Assembly: GCF_018271975.1 (NCBI RefSeq)
Contig: NZ_JAGUCN010000002.1
Span: 186,001 to 250,000, forward strand
Direction: 5' to 3'
Length of the DNA stretch: 64,000 nt
Origin: Carboxylicivirga mesophila
GTDB lineage: Bacteria > Bacteroidota > Bacteroidia > Bacteroidales > Marinilabiliaceae
Both the position numbers and the translations under genes were made by a program. Shown here one piece after another: positions 8,670 to 17,483 of this stretch (the stretch's first letter is position 1; every line of letters begins with the position of its first letter). The notes beneath the pieces are model-generated. The model saw only the letters and a list, made by a program, of their open reading frames with translations, was not told where the DNA came from and did no database searches.

Positions 8670-11600
8670 ATGAAAACGAGAGAGATCTATTTAGGGGATA
8701 CGAATTTAAACGCCAACTTAAAGAAAGTAGAAGGACAATTCGTAGTCTGTGAAAATGAGAAGTATTATAAGATTAGCAACTATGATCAGATGGATGATTT
8801 TTTCATGTCCATCGTTAGCGATTCTGATCATTGGATGTTCTTATCAAGTAATGGTTCATTGTCTGCAGGAAGAAAAGATCGTAACAATGCTTTATTTCCA
8901 TATTATACGGATGATAAGATTCATGATTATAAGGGAATAACAGGCAGTGTCACTGCTGTTCTGGTGGAGAAAGATAGCAAAACGTATTTATGGGAGCCTT
9001 TCGAAGCTGTCGCCAATGGCATATACAAAACAGTCCGAAATATTTACAAAAGTATTTATGGCAACAAAATCATTTTCGAGGAGATTAACCTTAACCTTGG
9101 ATTAAGCTTTAAATATCAGTGGTGCAATAGTGAACAATTTGGTTTTGTTCGTACTTCTGCCATTCAAAATGAAGGATCTGACACTTTGAAAGTGGAAGTG
9201 CTGGATGGGATCCGCAATATCCTGCCATATGGCCTGGATTATGCTTTTCAGAATGAATACAGCAACTTGCTGGATGCCTATAAAAAGAATGAATTGATTG
9301 AAGAAACCGGGCTCGGATTGTTTTCTCTAAGTTCTATTCCGGTTGACAGAGCTGAGCCGAGTGAGTCACTCAAGACTACAACGGTTTGGTCACACGGATT
9401 AGATGATTACAAGGTGTTGCTTTCGGGACGTCAGATCGCCCGATTTAAGCAAGGAAATGCTGTTAGTACAGAAACAGATATACGAGCTGCCCGAGGCTCT
9501 TATCTGCTCATAGCTGAGCTGTCATTAATGGCCGGAGAAGCAAAGAAATGGAGCATCGTTGCCGATATTAATAAAGATGCCGGTGATGTGGCTAACCTCA
9601 ATTACCTGATTAAATCAGAGAATAACATTGCAGCACAAATCCAGAAAGACATTGAGCAGGGCACTAAAAACCTAATTGAAATAGTGGCAGGTGCCGACGG
9701 TCTGCAGTTGGGTAGTGATGAATTAAGTTGTGCACGCCATTTCTCAAATACCATGTTTAATGTGATGCGTGGAGGTATATTCAATGATGGCTATAATGTA
9801 AGCATTACTGATTTTAAACTCTATATTGAACAGAACAACAAATCGGTGGCTGCTAATGCAGGTGAATGGATGGCGAACTTGCCTGAAACGCTTACATACA
9901 AAGCCTTGATTGATGCAGCTGAACAAACAGGTAATGCTGATTTAGTACGCTTGGCATACGAGTATTTGCCATTAACATTCAGTCGTCGCCATGGGGATCC
10001 GAGTCGTCCCTGGAATCAGTTTTCCATCGATTCAAAGGATGAAGATGGCAGTCCTAAATTAAACTACCAGGGTAACTGGCGTGATATCTTCCAGAACTGG
10101 GAAGCACTGGGCTTATCTTACCCTGAGTTTATTGAAGGCATGATTGCTAAGTTTGTGAATGCTTCAACTCCTGATGGTTACAATCCTTATCGCATAACGC
10201 GCGAGGGCATTGACTGGGAATGTCCTGATCCGCACGATCCATGGGCATACATCGGCTACTGGGGCGATCACCAGATTATCTACCTTCAGAAATTATTGGA
10301 ACTATCTGAGAAATACCACCCGGGAAAACTGGATGAGCTATTGAGCAAAGACATTTTTGTTTACGCCAATGTACCTTATCGCATCAAGTCATATGCCGAT
10401 ATCGTGGCAAATCCTCAGGATACAATATTGTTTGACGCCGAATTAAACGATAAAATAAAAGCCAGGGGCAAAAAATTAGGAGCTGATGCCCGCATGCTGG
10501 AGAATAAAGCTGGTGGTCTTTACCAGGTTAACCTGACTGAAAAAATACTGGTGACCTTGCTGGCTAAGTTAAGCAACTTTATTCCTGAAGCGGGTATCTG
10601 GTTAAACACACAGCGTCCGGAGTGGAACGATGCCAATAATGCTTTGGTTGGTAATGGTGTGTCTATGGTCACTCTGTATTACATGCGTCGCTTCCTTCAG
10701 TTCTGGTCTGATAAATTAGCGGCATCAACCCATAAAGAGCTGACCGTTTCAATAGAGGTAAAAGAATTGCTGGATGCTATTCATACCTTGTTTGTTGAGA
10801 ATGTAAGCCTGACAGAAAAAGGATTCAGCAACGCCGAAAGAAAGCAGTTTGCAGATGTGTTAGGAAAAGCCGGAGAAACCTATCGAAACAGTATTTATTC
10901 GCAGTCGTTCAGTGAAAACAAGGCAACGATTAATACTAGTGACCTGAAACAGTTTATGGATGTCGCCCTGGCTTATATGGACCAATCCATCAGGGCCAAT
11001 AAACGTGCCGATGGCTTGTATCATGCTTATAACCTGATCGCTTTTGATGAAAGTGGTGTGTCGGTGCGTTACCTATACGAAATGCTTGAAGGCCAGGTAG
11101 CCGTGTTAAGTGCCGGCTATTTAAATGCTGAAGAAAGCCTGAGTGTAATGGATGCCCTAAAGGCAAGTGCTTTATTCCGCGAAGACCAGTATAGTTATAT
11201 ACTGTATCCGGACCGACAGCTGCCTCTTTTTGTTGAGAAAAATAACATACCGGTGGCCAGGGTTGAAAATTCAGTCTTATTACAACAGCTCGTGGCCGAT
11301 AAGAATATCAGCGTTTTGTCAAAAGATAACACTGGAGGCTATCATTTCAATGGTACCATTCGCAATGCCGATGAGTTAAATAAAGCGCTCAACAGCCTTG
11401 ATGTTGCAAAGTATGGCGAATTGATTGAAGCATGCAAGGATGATGTTCTGGCAACTTTTGAAGAGATGTTTGACCACCAGTCATTCACCGGACGCTCCGG
11501 TACATTCTATGGTTACGAAGGATTAGGCAGTATCTACTGGCACATGGTATCAAAACTATTGCTGGCTGTTCAGGAAAATTATTTTGCCGCAGTTGAAGCC

Positions 11601-12122
11601 AATGCTGACGAAGCCTTATTAGGAAGCATGAAGGACCATTATTATGAGATTAAAGCAGGTATAGGACTGAATAAGTCACCCGAATTATATGGTGCTTTCC
11701 CTACCGATGCCTATTCGCATACACCAGGAGGCGCCGGGGTTAAGCAGCCCGGTATGACAGGACAGGTTAAAGAGGATGTCATTACCCGAATGGGAGAATT
11801 AGGTGTGCATGTTGAAAACGGCCAAATCAGGTTTAATACAGCATTGTTTAATCCGGATGAGTTGCTATCTGCACCAGAAGTGTTTAACTATTTCGATACA
11901 AGACACAGCCAGCAGCAGATAAGTCTCGAAACTGGTCAGCTTGGTTTTACCATTTGTAAAATACCGGTGGTTTATTCAAAAGGCCAGGCTAATGAAGTGC
12001 TGATTACTTTGGTTGATGGTGAGCATGTGCAGTTTAATGGTCATACCATCAATGCTGAAATGTCTGCAATGATTTTTAACCGCAGTGCCCAGGTTAAATT
12101 GATACAGGTAAAGTTTAAATAA
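8670..12122 (+). CDS. Large beta-1,3-glucan phosphorylase-like protein (GH149/GH161 type, GH94 clan)
   Basis: A 1,150-residue protein without a signal peptide. The N-terminal beta domain contains SNGSLSAGRKDRNNA and an HDYKGITGS stretch like the GH94-clan phosphorylases, and the central (alpha/alpha)6-barrel region has SRRHGDPSRPWN, NWRDIFQNWEAL and HDPWAYIGYWGDHQ. GH94 enzymes are nearer 800 residues, whereas GH149 and GH161 beta-1,3-glucan phosphorylases are about 1,100 or more, which fits. The expected reaction is reversible phosphorolysis of beta-1,3-gluco-oligosaccharides to glucose 1-phosphate in the cytoplasm. I lean to GH149 because that family is more typical of Gram-negative bacteria, but cannot separate it from GH161 by eye, nor assign the catalytic Asp with certainty. 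Codon use matches the neighbours. Confidence 0.75.
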   Translation: MKTREIYLGDTNLNANLKKVEGQFVVCENEKYYKISNYDQMDDFFMSIVSDSDHWMFLSSNGSLSAGRKDRNNALFPYYTDDKIHDYKGITGSVTAVLVEKDSKTYLWEPFEAVANGIYKTVRNIYKSIYGNKIIFEEINLNLGLSFKYQWCNSEQFGFVRTSAIQNEGSDTLKVEVLDGIRNILPYGLDYAFQNEYSNLLDAYKKNELIEETGLGLFSLSSIPVDRAEPSESLKTTTVWSHGLDDYKVLLSGRQIARFKQGNAVSTETDIRAARGSYLLIAELSLMAGEAKKWSIVADINKDAGDVANLNYLIKSENNIAAQIQKDIEQGTKNLIEIVAGADGLQLGSDELSCARHFSNTMFNVMRGGIFNDGYNVSITDFKLYIEQNNKSVAANAGEWMANLPETLTYKALIDAAEQTGNADLVRLAYEYLPLTFSRRHGDPSRPWNQFSIDSKDEDGSPKLNYQGNWRDIFQNWEALGLSYPEFIEGMIAKFVNASTPDGYNPYRITREGIDWECPDPHDPWAYIGYWGDHQIIYLQKLLELSEKYHPGKLDELLSKDIFVYANVPYRIKSYADIVANPQDTILFDAELNDKIKARGKKLGADARMLENKAGGLYQVNLTEKILVTLLAKLSNFIPEAGIWLNTQRPEWNDANNALVGNGVSMVTLYYMRRFLQFWSDKLAASTHKELTVSIEVKELLDAIHTLFVENVSLTEKGFSNAERKQFADVLGKAGETYRNSIYSQSFSENKATINTSDLKQFMDVALAYMDQSIRANKRADGLYHAYNLIAFDESGVSVRYLYEMLEGQVAVLSAGYLNAEESLSVMDALKASALFREDQYSYILYPDRQLPLFVEKNNIPVARVENSVLLQQLVADKNISVLSKDNTGGYHFNGTIRNADELNKALNSLDVAKYGELIEACKDDVLATFEEMFDHQSFTGRSGTFYGYEGLGSIYWHMVSKLLLAVQENYFAAVEANADEALLGSMKDHYYEIKAGIGLNKSPELYGAFPTDAYSHTPGGAGVKQPGMTGQVKEDVITRMGELGVHVENGQIRFNTALFNPDELLSAPEVFNYFDTRHSQQQISLETGQLGFTICKIPVVYSKGQANEVLITLVDGEHVQFNGHTINAEMSAMIFNRSAQVKLIQVKFK

Positions 12123-12129
12123 AATGATT

Positions 12130-12159
12130 TCGCCTGGCTACTTGTGGGTAGTCAGGCGA
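12130..12159 (+). terminator. Hairpin between phosphorylase and first GH17 gene
   Basis: TCGCCTGGCTAC (12130-12141) pairs with GTAGTCAGGCGA (12148-12159) over a 6-base loop, a 12-bp stem with one G-U pair. It begins 8 bases after the phosphorylase stop. No strong T tract follows, so it may be an RNA-processing or stabilising hairpin more than a terminator. It occupies the GTG at 12144 that could otherwise be taken as the GH17 start. Confidence 0.6.
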
Positions 12160-12185
12160 TGCTATTAATTAGTCAGATCAAATCT

Positions 12186-13073
12186 ATGTCAGTAAGGAAC
12201 GAATATGTCATGTCATTAGCAGGAGTTAATATTTCTGCAATGTCCTATGATGAGTTAATTAATCTTTTTCAGAATGTGTTAAAAGGTGGCATGCATGGCT
12301 TATGCATCAGTCCTTATGAAGAAGGACAGAAGCCAGGTGACCAATTGAATGAAGAGCAGGTCAGAAGACGCTTAAGCATCATTCGTCCTTACATTAAGTG
12401 GATCAGAACATTTTCATGCACCGAAGGTAATGAGCTGATTGCAGTTATTGCCAAAGAGGTGGGTATTAAAACGCTGGTTGGTGCCTGGTTGGGCAAAGAC
12501 AAGGCAATTAACCAAAAGGAAATAGAAGGTTTGATTGAGTTGGCACACAGTGGTTATGCCGATGTGATTGCTGTTGGTAACGAAGTGCTGTATCGCAAAG
12601 ACTTAACCGAAGAGGAGTTGTTGTTTCACATTAACCAGGTTAAAGGCAGTGTGAAGGGTATTCCGGTTGGGTATGTTGATGCGTATTATGAGTTTGAGAA
12701 TTGTCCGGCTATTACGGAAGCATGCGATGTGATTCTGGCTAATTGTTACCCGTTCTGGGAAGGATGTAGTCTGGAGTATTCCTTGCTATATATGAAAGAT
12801 ATGTATAGGCGGGCTGTGAAGGCAGGCAACGGTAAAAAAGTGATCATCACAGAAACCGGCTGGCCAAGCAAAGGAATGCCTTTTCATGGTGCACAACCAT
12901 CAAAACAAAATGCGCTTAAGTACTTCATTGATGCGCAAAAGTGGGCGCGCGAAGACGATATCGACATGTTTTATTTCTCCTCATTTGATGAAAGCTGGAA
13001 AACGGGTACCGAAGGCGATGTAGGAGCCTACTGGGGATTGTGGGATAAGCATGAGCAACTAAAATATAAGTGA
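12186..13073 (+). CDS. GH17 beta-1,3-glucan-active enzyme, cytoplasmic
   Basis: A GH17 barrel of 295 residues from the ATG at 12186. The acid/base Glu133 is in AVGNEVLY and the nucleophile Glu223 is in ITETGWPSKG, both canonical. There is no signal peptide or lipobox, so it should act in the cytoplasm. The frame extends upstream to a GTG at 12144, but that lies in a hairpin, so the internal ATG is preferred. It is more divergent from the next two GH17 proteins than they are from each other, including the more canonical WPSKG after the nucleophile. Function could be hydrolysis or transglycosylation of imported beta-1,3-gluco-oligosaccharides before phosphorolysis. Confidence 0.88.
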   Translation: MSVRNEYVMSLAGVNISAMSYDELINLFQNVLKGGMHGLCISPYEEGQKPGDQLNEEQVRRRLSIIRPYIKWIRTFSCTEGNELIAVIAKEVGIKTLVGAWLGKDKAINQKEIEGLIELAHSGYADVIAVGNEVLYRKDLTEEELLFHINQVKGSVKGIPVGYVDAYYEFENCPAITEACDVILANCYPFWEGCSLEYSLLYMKDMYRRAVKAGNGKKVIITETGWPSKGMPFHGAQPSKQNALKYFIDAQKWAREDDIDMFYFSSFDESWKTGTEGDVGAYWGLWDKHEQLKYK

Positions 13074-13103
13074 GGCATTCTGGGGTATTGGAAAAGGAGT
13101 GAA

Positions 13104-14063
13104 ATGAAATTAAGTGAATTAATACATATTAAATCGGGAAATGCCATCTGCTATTCGGGCTTTCGTCACGGACAAAGCCCGGATACTGGTGTGTTTCCAG
13201 ATTATGAACAGGTCAGGGAGGATTTATTGATTCTTGCCAAGAACTGGAAGTATCTGCGATTGTACGATTGCGATAAACAAACGGACCTGGTATTGGAAGT
13301 GATTCGTACTGAAAAGCTGGACTTTCAGGTGATGCTGGGCGCTTATATCGGCGCAGAAGTCAATAACCATGGCTGTCCATGGGGAGGTATATATGCCGAG
13401 GAGCAACTCAAAGAGAATAAGGCAAGAAATGTAAAACAGATTGAGAAACTCATCATTCTGGCCAATCAATATCCTGATATCATCTTTTCGCTTTCGGTTG
13501 GCAATGAGGCAACGGTGGATTGGACCGACCATTATGTGCCGGTTGATTCAGTGATTGATTATGTGCGAATGGTTAAGAAGGGAGCCCGCCAGCCTGTTAC
13601 ATTTTGTGAGAATTATCTGCCCTGGCATAGTAAGTTGAAAGAGCTGGCCGAAGAAGTGGATTTTATTTCCATCCACACATATCCGGTGTGGGAGTATAAA
13701 AACATACATGAGGCCCTGGAATATACCCGCCAGAATTACAATAGCGTGGCCGAAAAATATCCGCATAAACCGGTAGTGATAACAGAAGCAGGCTGGGCTA
13801 CCAATTCAAACGGGAGAGGTATCGAACCATCGAATGTGAATGAAGAGTTACAGGAGGTGTATTACAACGATTTGGTAAACTGGAGTGAGCAGGAGGGGGT
13901 AATGACCTTTGTTTTTGAAGCCTTCGATGAGCCATGGAAAGGTTCGCCAGAACCCATGGAGCCTGAGAAACATTGGGGATTGTTCACGGTCGACAGAACG
14001 CCAAAGAAAGTGATGCAGGAACTATATCCCGAATTAATAGAAATGAAAAAATCTAAAGTGTGA
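13104..14063 (+). CDS. GH17 beta-1,3-glucan-active enzyme, cytoplasmic paralogue
   Basis: A 319-residue GH17 protein with acid/base Glu135 (SVGNEATVDW) and nucleophile Glu228 (VITEAGWATN). No signal peptide is present: the protein begins directly with MKLSELIHIK and the first barrel strand (CYSGFRHGQ). It is clearly paralogous to the lipoprotein GH17 that follows: both share CYSGFR, QLANQYPDI-like, GNEA-VDW, FEAFDE-WKG and KHWGLF motifs. The genes overlap by four bases (14,060-14,063), indicating translational coupling. Having one copy in the cytoplasm and one outside suggests the same cleavage chemistry is used on both sides of the inner membrane. Confidence 0.9.
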   Translation: MKLSELIHIKSGNAICYSGFRHGQSPDTGVFPDYEQVREDLLILAKNWKYLRLYDCDKQTDLVLEVIRTEKLDFQVMLGAYIGAEVNNHGCPWGGIYAEEQLKENKARNVKQIEKLIILANQYPDIIFSLSVGNEATVDWTDHYVPVDSVIDYVRMVKKGARQPVTFCENYLPWHSKLKELAEEVDFISIHTYPVWEYKNIHEALEYTRQNYNSVAEKYPHKPVVITEAGWATNSNGRGIEPSNVNEELQEVYYNDLVNWSEQEGVMTFVFEAFDEPWKGSPEPMEPEKHWGLFTVDRTPKKVMQELYPELIEMKKSKV

Positions 14064-15136
14064 AAAAAAATAGACACATGATGAGTCATTTTAAAGCAGT
14101 TGTTCTAATCAGTAGTATAGTGCTGAGCATAGTAGGTTGCCAAACCCAAAAGAAAGATAAAGGAGGACAGGAGTTGCCTCCAAAAGTAATATCAGCAATT
14201 CAGCAACAACCTGATGACTTGCTGGCAGGCACCCACAGGGCCGTTTGCTATTCCGGTTTCAGAACAGGGCAGCATCCTGATAGAGGAGATGGCGCAGTTT
14301 GGCCCACCGATGAACAGATACTGGAGGATTTACAAATAATCAGCAAGGACTCTCTCTTTAACCTGATTCGCGTGTATGACTCACAGGAGAATTCAGCAAC
14401 AGTCCTCCGAATAATTAAGGAGCATGCGTTACCTGTAAAAGTGATGTTGGGCATATGGCTGAAAGCCGAGCTGAGCAACCATGAGGGCTGTGCATGGCTG
14501 ACAGAACCCATTGCCGATGAGGAGTTGGATAAAAATAAGCTGGATAATCAACTGGAAATTGAGCGGGGCATCCAACTGGCCAATCAGTACCCCGATATTG
14601 TGGTGGCCGTTAATGTTGGCAACGAAGCTTTAGTAGACTGGAATGATCACCTGGTGGATACAGACTCAATTATAGCTTATTGTCGCCGGGTAAAGGCTGC
14701 CATTCAGCAACCGATAACAGTGGCCGAAAACTATGAATGGTGGGCGGCAAATGGTCAACAGTTAGCTCGTGAGCTTGATTTTATATCCATCCATCTCTAC
14801 CCGGTTTGGGAAGGAAAAGATATTGATGAAGGACTGTACTATTCGATTGCTAATGTGGAGAAAGTACGTGAGGCACTGCCCAATAGTAAAATCGTCATCA
14901 GTGAAGCCGGATGGGCCTCTGTGGCCTCTGAATTTGGTGAGAGAGCCAGCGAAGAAAAGCAGTTGCGCTATTACAACGAGCTAATGAACTGGTCAGAAAA
15001 AATGAATATAACCACTTTCTTTTTTGAGGCTTTTGATGAAGACTGGAAAGGAAATCCGGATAACCCCTTAGGTGCCGAAAAACACTGGGGACTGTTTAAT
15101 ATCGACCGAAGCCCTAAACAAGTGATGAGGCAGTAA
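14060..15136 (+). CDS. GH17 beta-1,3-glucan-active lipoprotein
   Basis: A 358-residue GH17 enzyme with a lipoprotein signal ending in Cys27 (SIVGC) counted from the GTG at 14060. Acid/base Glu189 (VNVGNEALVDW) and nucleophile Glu282 (VISEAGWASV) are intact. The GTG start overlaps the previous stop codon; ATG codons at 14078 and 14081 are alternatives that still leave a usable signal peptide. It is the exported paralogue of the gene at 13,104. GH17 enzymes of marine Bacteroidota laminarin loci act on unbranched beta-1,3-glucan, which fits a role on debranched or short chains in the periplasm. The symporter gene begins 59 bases downstream. Confidence 0.9.
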   Translation: MKKNRHMMSHFKAVVLISSIVLSIVGCQTQKKDKGGQELPPKVISAIQQQPDDLLAGTHRAVCYSGFRTGQHPDRGDGAVWPTDEQILEDLQIISKDSLFNLIRVYDSQENSATVLRIIKEHALPVKVMLGIWLKAELSNHEGCAWLTEPIADEELDKNKLDNQLEIERGIQLANQYPDIVVAVNVGNEALVDWNDHLVDTDSIIAYCRRVKAAIQQPITVAENYEWWAANGQQLARELDFISIHLYPVWEGKDIDEGLYYSIANVEKVREALPNSKIVISEAGWASVASEFGERASEEKQLRYYNELMNWSEKMNITTFFFEAFDEDWKGNPDNPLGAEKHWGLFNIDRSPKQVMRQ

Positions 15137-15195
15137 TATCTGCTTCAACAATGAAAAGACCCTTAAATCAATTTACTATCTAAATCCAATGAAAA

Positions 15196-16641
15196 ATGAA
15201 TGCATATAAAACAGCCCTTGAAGACAGAGTTCCGATTTTACAGAAGATAGCCTTTGGTTCGGGTCATCTGGCCAACCAGCTGTTTCCGGCTGCACTGGGA
15301 GTATTTATGGTGGTATTGGTTATGTCACTCGGAATGAACCCGGCTTTGGCAGGATTGCTGGCAGCACTACCTCGCCTGGTAGATGCCCTGACCGACCCGA
15401 TAATGGGTTATTTGTCAGATAACACCAAATCCAGATGGGGGCGCCGGCGTCCATACATCCTCTTGGGAAGCGTTATTGCGGGTGTGGCTTACATGATTAT
15501 GTGGCAATTAAACCCCGATAATTCAGAACTATACAATTTCTTTTACTTCCTGATAGTATCCCTGTTCTTTTACTTGGGGTACACCATTTTTGCTACACCA
15601 TTAATTGGTCTGGGTTATGAGATGACAGCCGATTACAATGAGCGTACCCGGCTAATGGCCGTATCGCAGTTTATGGGCCAGATGGCCTGGATTATTGCTC
15701 CATGGTTCTGGGTGGTTATTTATGACCAGTCCATCTTCGATACCGCTCCCGAAGGAGCTCGCATATTGTCAGTTTGGGTGGGTGGCCTATGTATGGTTCT
15801 GGGCATAATGCCGGCTCTTTTTAATAAAGAGTTGGTATTGCCGGAAGAAGATGAAAGACAGGACTTATCTCTTAAAGAGATTAAAAGTAATTTCAGGGAG
15901 TTTATTCAAGGCTTTAAGCTCACCTTTCAGAATAAGCCATTTATAAAACTGTGCGGAGCTACCTTCTGTATATTTAATGGTTATCAAACAATTGCACAGT
16001 TTGCCTGGTTTATAGTTGTTTATTATCTGTTTAGAGGCGACACATCTGCTGCAGGGCACTGGCCGGCCTGGTTCTTCACATCAACAGCTGTAGCCACAGC
16101 TTTTATTGTAATACCAATAATAACAAAACTGGCAGTCGCTTTTGGTAAACAGAAAGCCTTCATTATTGCTACTTTGATTTCTATCGTTGGCTATACACTA
16201 AAATGGTGGGGCTTCAATCCCGATAATCCATGGTTAATGTTCTTACCTGTTCCATTCCTGTCGTTTGGAATTGGCGGCCTGTTTACTTTAATGATGTCTA
16301 TGACGGCCGATGTGTGTGACCTCGATGAATTGAAAAACGGCAAGCGACGTGAGGCCATGTTTGGGGCGGTCTATTGGTGGACGGTCAAACTGGGCTATGC
16401 CTTGGCTACATTAATAAGTGGTGTGGTGCTGCATTTGGTGGGATTTGACGAATCCAAAGGAGAGCAAGCCCTTGAAACCATGCATAACCTGCGTATCGCC
16501 GATATTGTGATACCTGTTACAATGGCTTTATTGGCTATTCTTATCATTTGGAAATATGATTTAAATGAACAAAAAGCAAATGAAATAAGGGAAGCGTTGA
16601 TAGCTCGACGAGGCAAAGCACATCATCAGGGAGAAAATTAA
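15196..16641 (+). CDS. GPH-family (MelB-like) sugar:cation symporter
   Basis: A 481-residue major-facilitator transporter of the glycoside-pentoside-hexuronide group. The diagnostic cytoplasmic loop RLVDALTDPIMGYLSD followed by TKSRWGRRRPYI lies between TM2 and TM3 (about residues 55-90), and about twelve hydrophobic segments follow the family pattern. A second conserved stretch (MTADVCDLDE, then GKRREAMFGA) occurs near residues 370-395. It sits between the GH17 genes and the third GH16, so oligosaccharides or glucose derived from beta-glucan are the likely cargo. Import of intact oligosaccharides would supply the cytoplasmic GH17 proteins and the phosphorylase. The cation used cannot be told from the sequence. 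Confidence 0.88.
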   Translation: MNAYKTALEDRVPILQKIAFGSGHLANQLFPAALGVFMVVLVMSLGMNPALAGLLAALPRLVDALTDPIMGYLSDNTKSRWGRRRPYILLGSVIAGVAYMIMWQLNPDNSELYNFFYFLIVSLFFYLGYTIFATPLIGLGYEMTADYNERTRLMAVSQFMGQMAWIIAPWFWVVIYDQSIFDTAPEGARILSVWVGGLCMVLGIMPALFNKELVLPEEDERQDLSLKEIKSNFREFIQGFKLTFQNKPFIKLCGATFCIFNGYQTIAQFAWFIVVYYLFRGDTSAAGHWPAWFFTSTAVATAFIVIPIITKLAVAFGKQKAFIIATLISIVGYTLKWWGFNPDNPWLMFLPVPFLSFGIGGLFTLMMSMTADVCDLDELKNGKRREAMFGAVYWWTVKLGYALATLISGVVLHLVGFDESKGEQALETMHNLRIADIVIPVTMALLAILIIWKYDLNEQKANEIREALIARRGKAHHQGEN

Positions 16642-16666
16642 TTAAAGAATAGGAAAGATACTTGTT

Positions 16667-17461
16667 ATGAGAAAGATAGTTTTAATGACGTTGATAGCTG
16701 TACTGGTTTGGCTGTCTGCCTGTAAGGAAAACAAAGAGTACAAACTGGTTTGGCAGGATGAATTCGATTATGTGGGCTTGCCCGATTCAAGCAAATGGGC
16801 CTATGATCAGGAAGGCAACCCTCACGGATGGGGAAATAATGAAGCACAGTTTTATACCAATAGCCGCAGAGAGAATGCATGGGTAGAGGATGGGAAGCTG
16901 CACATCATAGCGGTAAATGAAGCTTACGAAGGGAAGGAATTTACATCAGCCCGCTTAATGTCAAAAGCCGACTGGCAGCATGGTCGTGTAGAAGTCAGAG
17001 CAAAACTGCCCAAAGGGATTGGTACCTGGTCGGCCATATGGATGATGCCGGGTGGTTGGACCTTCAACGATGGTAACTGGCCAAATATTGGTGAGATAGA
17101 TATCATGGAACACGTGGGCTATGATTTAGGCACCATTCATGCCTCTGCTCACTCAAAAGATTATCAGTGGCAGGCAGGAACGCAGCAAACAGCAACCGTA
17201 AAGATTCCTCATGTTGACAGCCTGTTTTACACCTATGCCCTTGAGTGGACAGCTGATTCTTTAAAAGCTTTTGTGGATGACCAGCAGTATTTTGCCTATG
17301 CCAATGAAGGATTGGGCGAAGATAAATGGCCATACGAGAAACCGTTCTACTTGTTGTTGAACCTGGCAGTAGGTGGCGCATGGGGAAGTGTTGAAGGTAT
17401 AGATACACTATCATTCCCTCAAACAATGGAAGTCGATTATGTAAGAATTTACCAGAAATAA
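16667..17461 (+). CDS. GH16 beta-glucanase lipoprotein, third copy
   Basis: A 264-residue single-domain GH16 with a lipoprotein signal ending at Cys19 (LSAC). Catalytic residues are Glu143, Asp145 and Glu148 in GEIDIMEHVG; the Tyr after the acid/base found in the other two copies is His here. The fold closes with MEVDYVRIY. It starts 25 bases after the first symporter and ends 22 bases before the second, so it is embedded in a transporter pair. Similarity in length and N-terminal strand (LVWQDEFDYVGLPDSSKW) to the copy at 4,527 points to duplication. The preferred substrate could differ slightly from its paralogues (laminarin against mixed-linkage glucan), which is not decidable here. Confidence 0.92.
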   Translation: MRKIVLMTLIAVLVWLSACKENKEYKLVWQDEFDYVGLPDSSKWAYDQEGNPHGWGNNEAQFYTNSRRENAWVEDGKLHIIAVNEAYEGKEFTSARLMSKADWQHGRVEVRAKLPKGIGTWSAIWMMPGGWTFNDGNWPNIGEIDIMEHVGYDLGTIHASAHSKDYQWQAGTQQTATVKIPHVDSLFYTYALEWTADSLKAFVDDQQYFAYANEGLGEDKWPYEKPFYLLLNLAVGGAWGSVEGIDTLSFPQTMEVDYVRIYQK

Positions 17462-17483
17462 ATACCCATTAAAACCATGCAAA

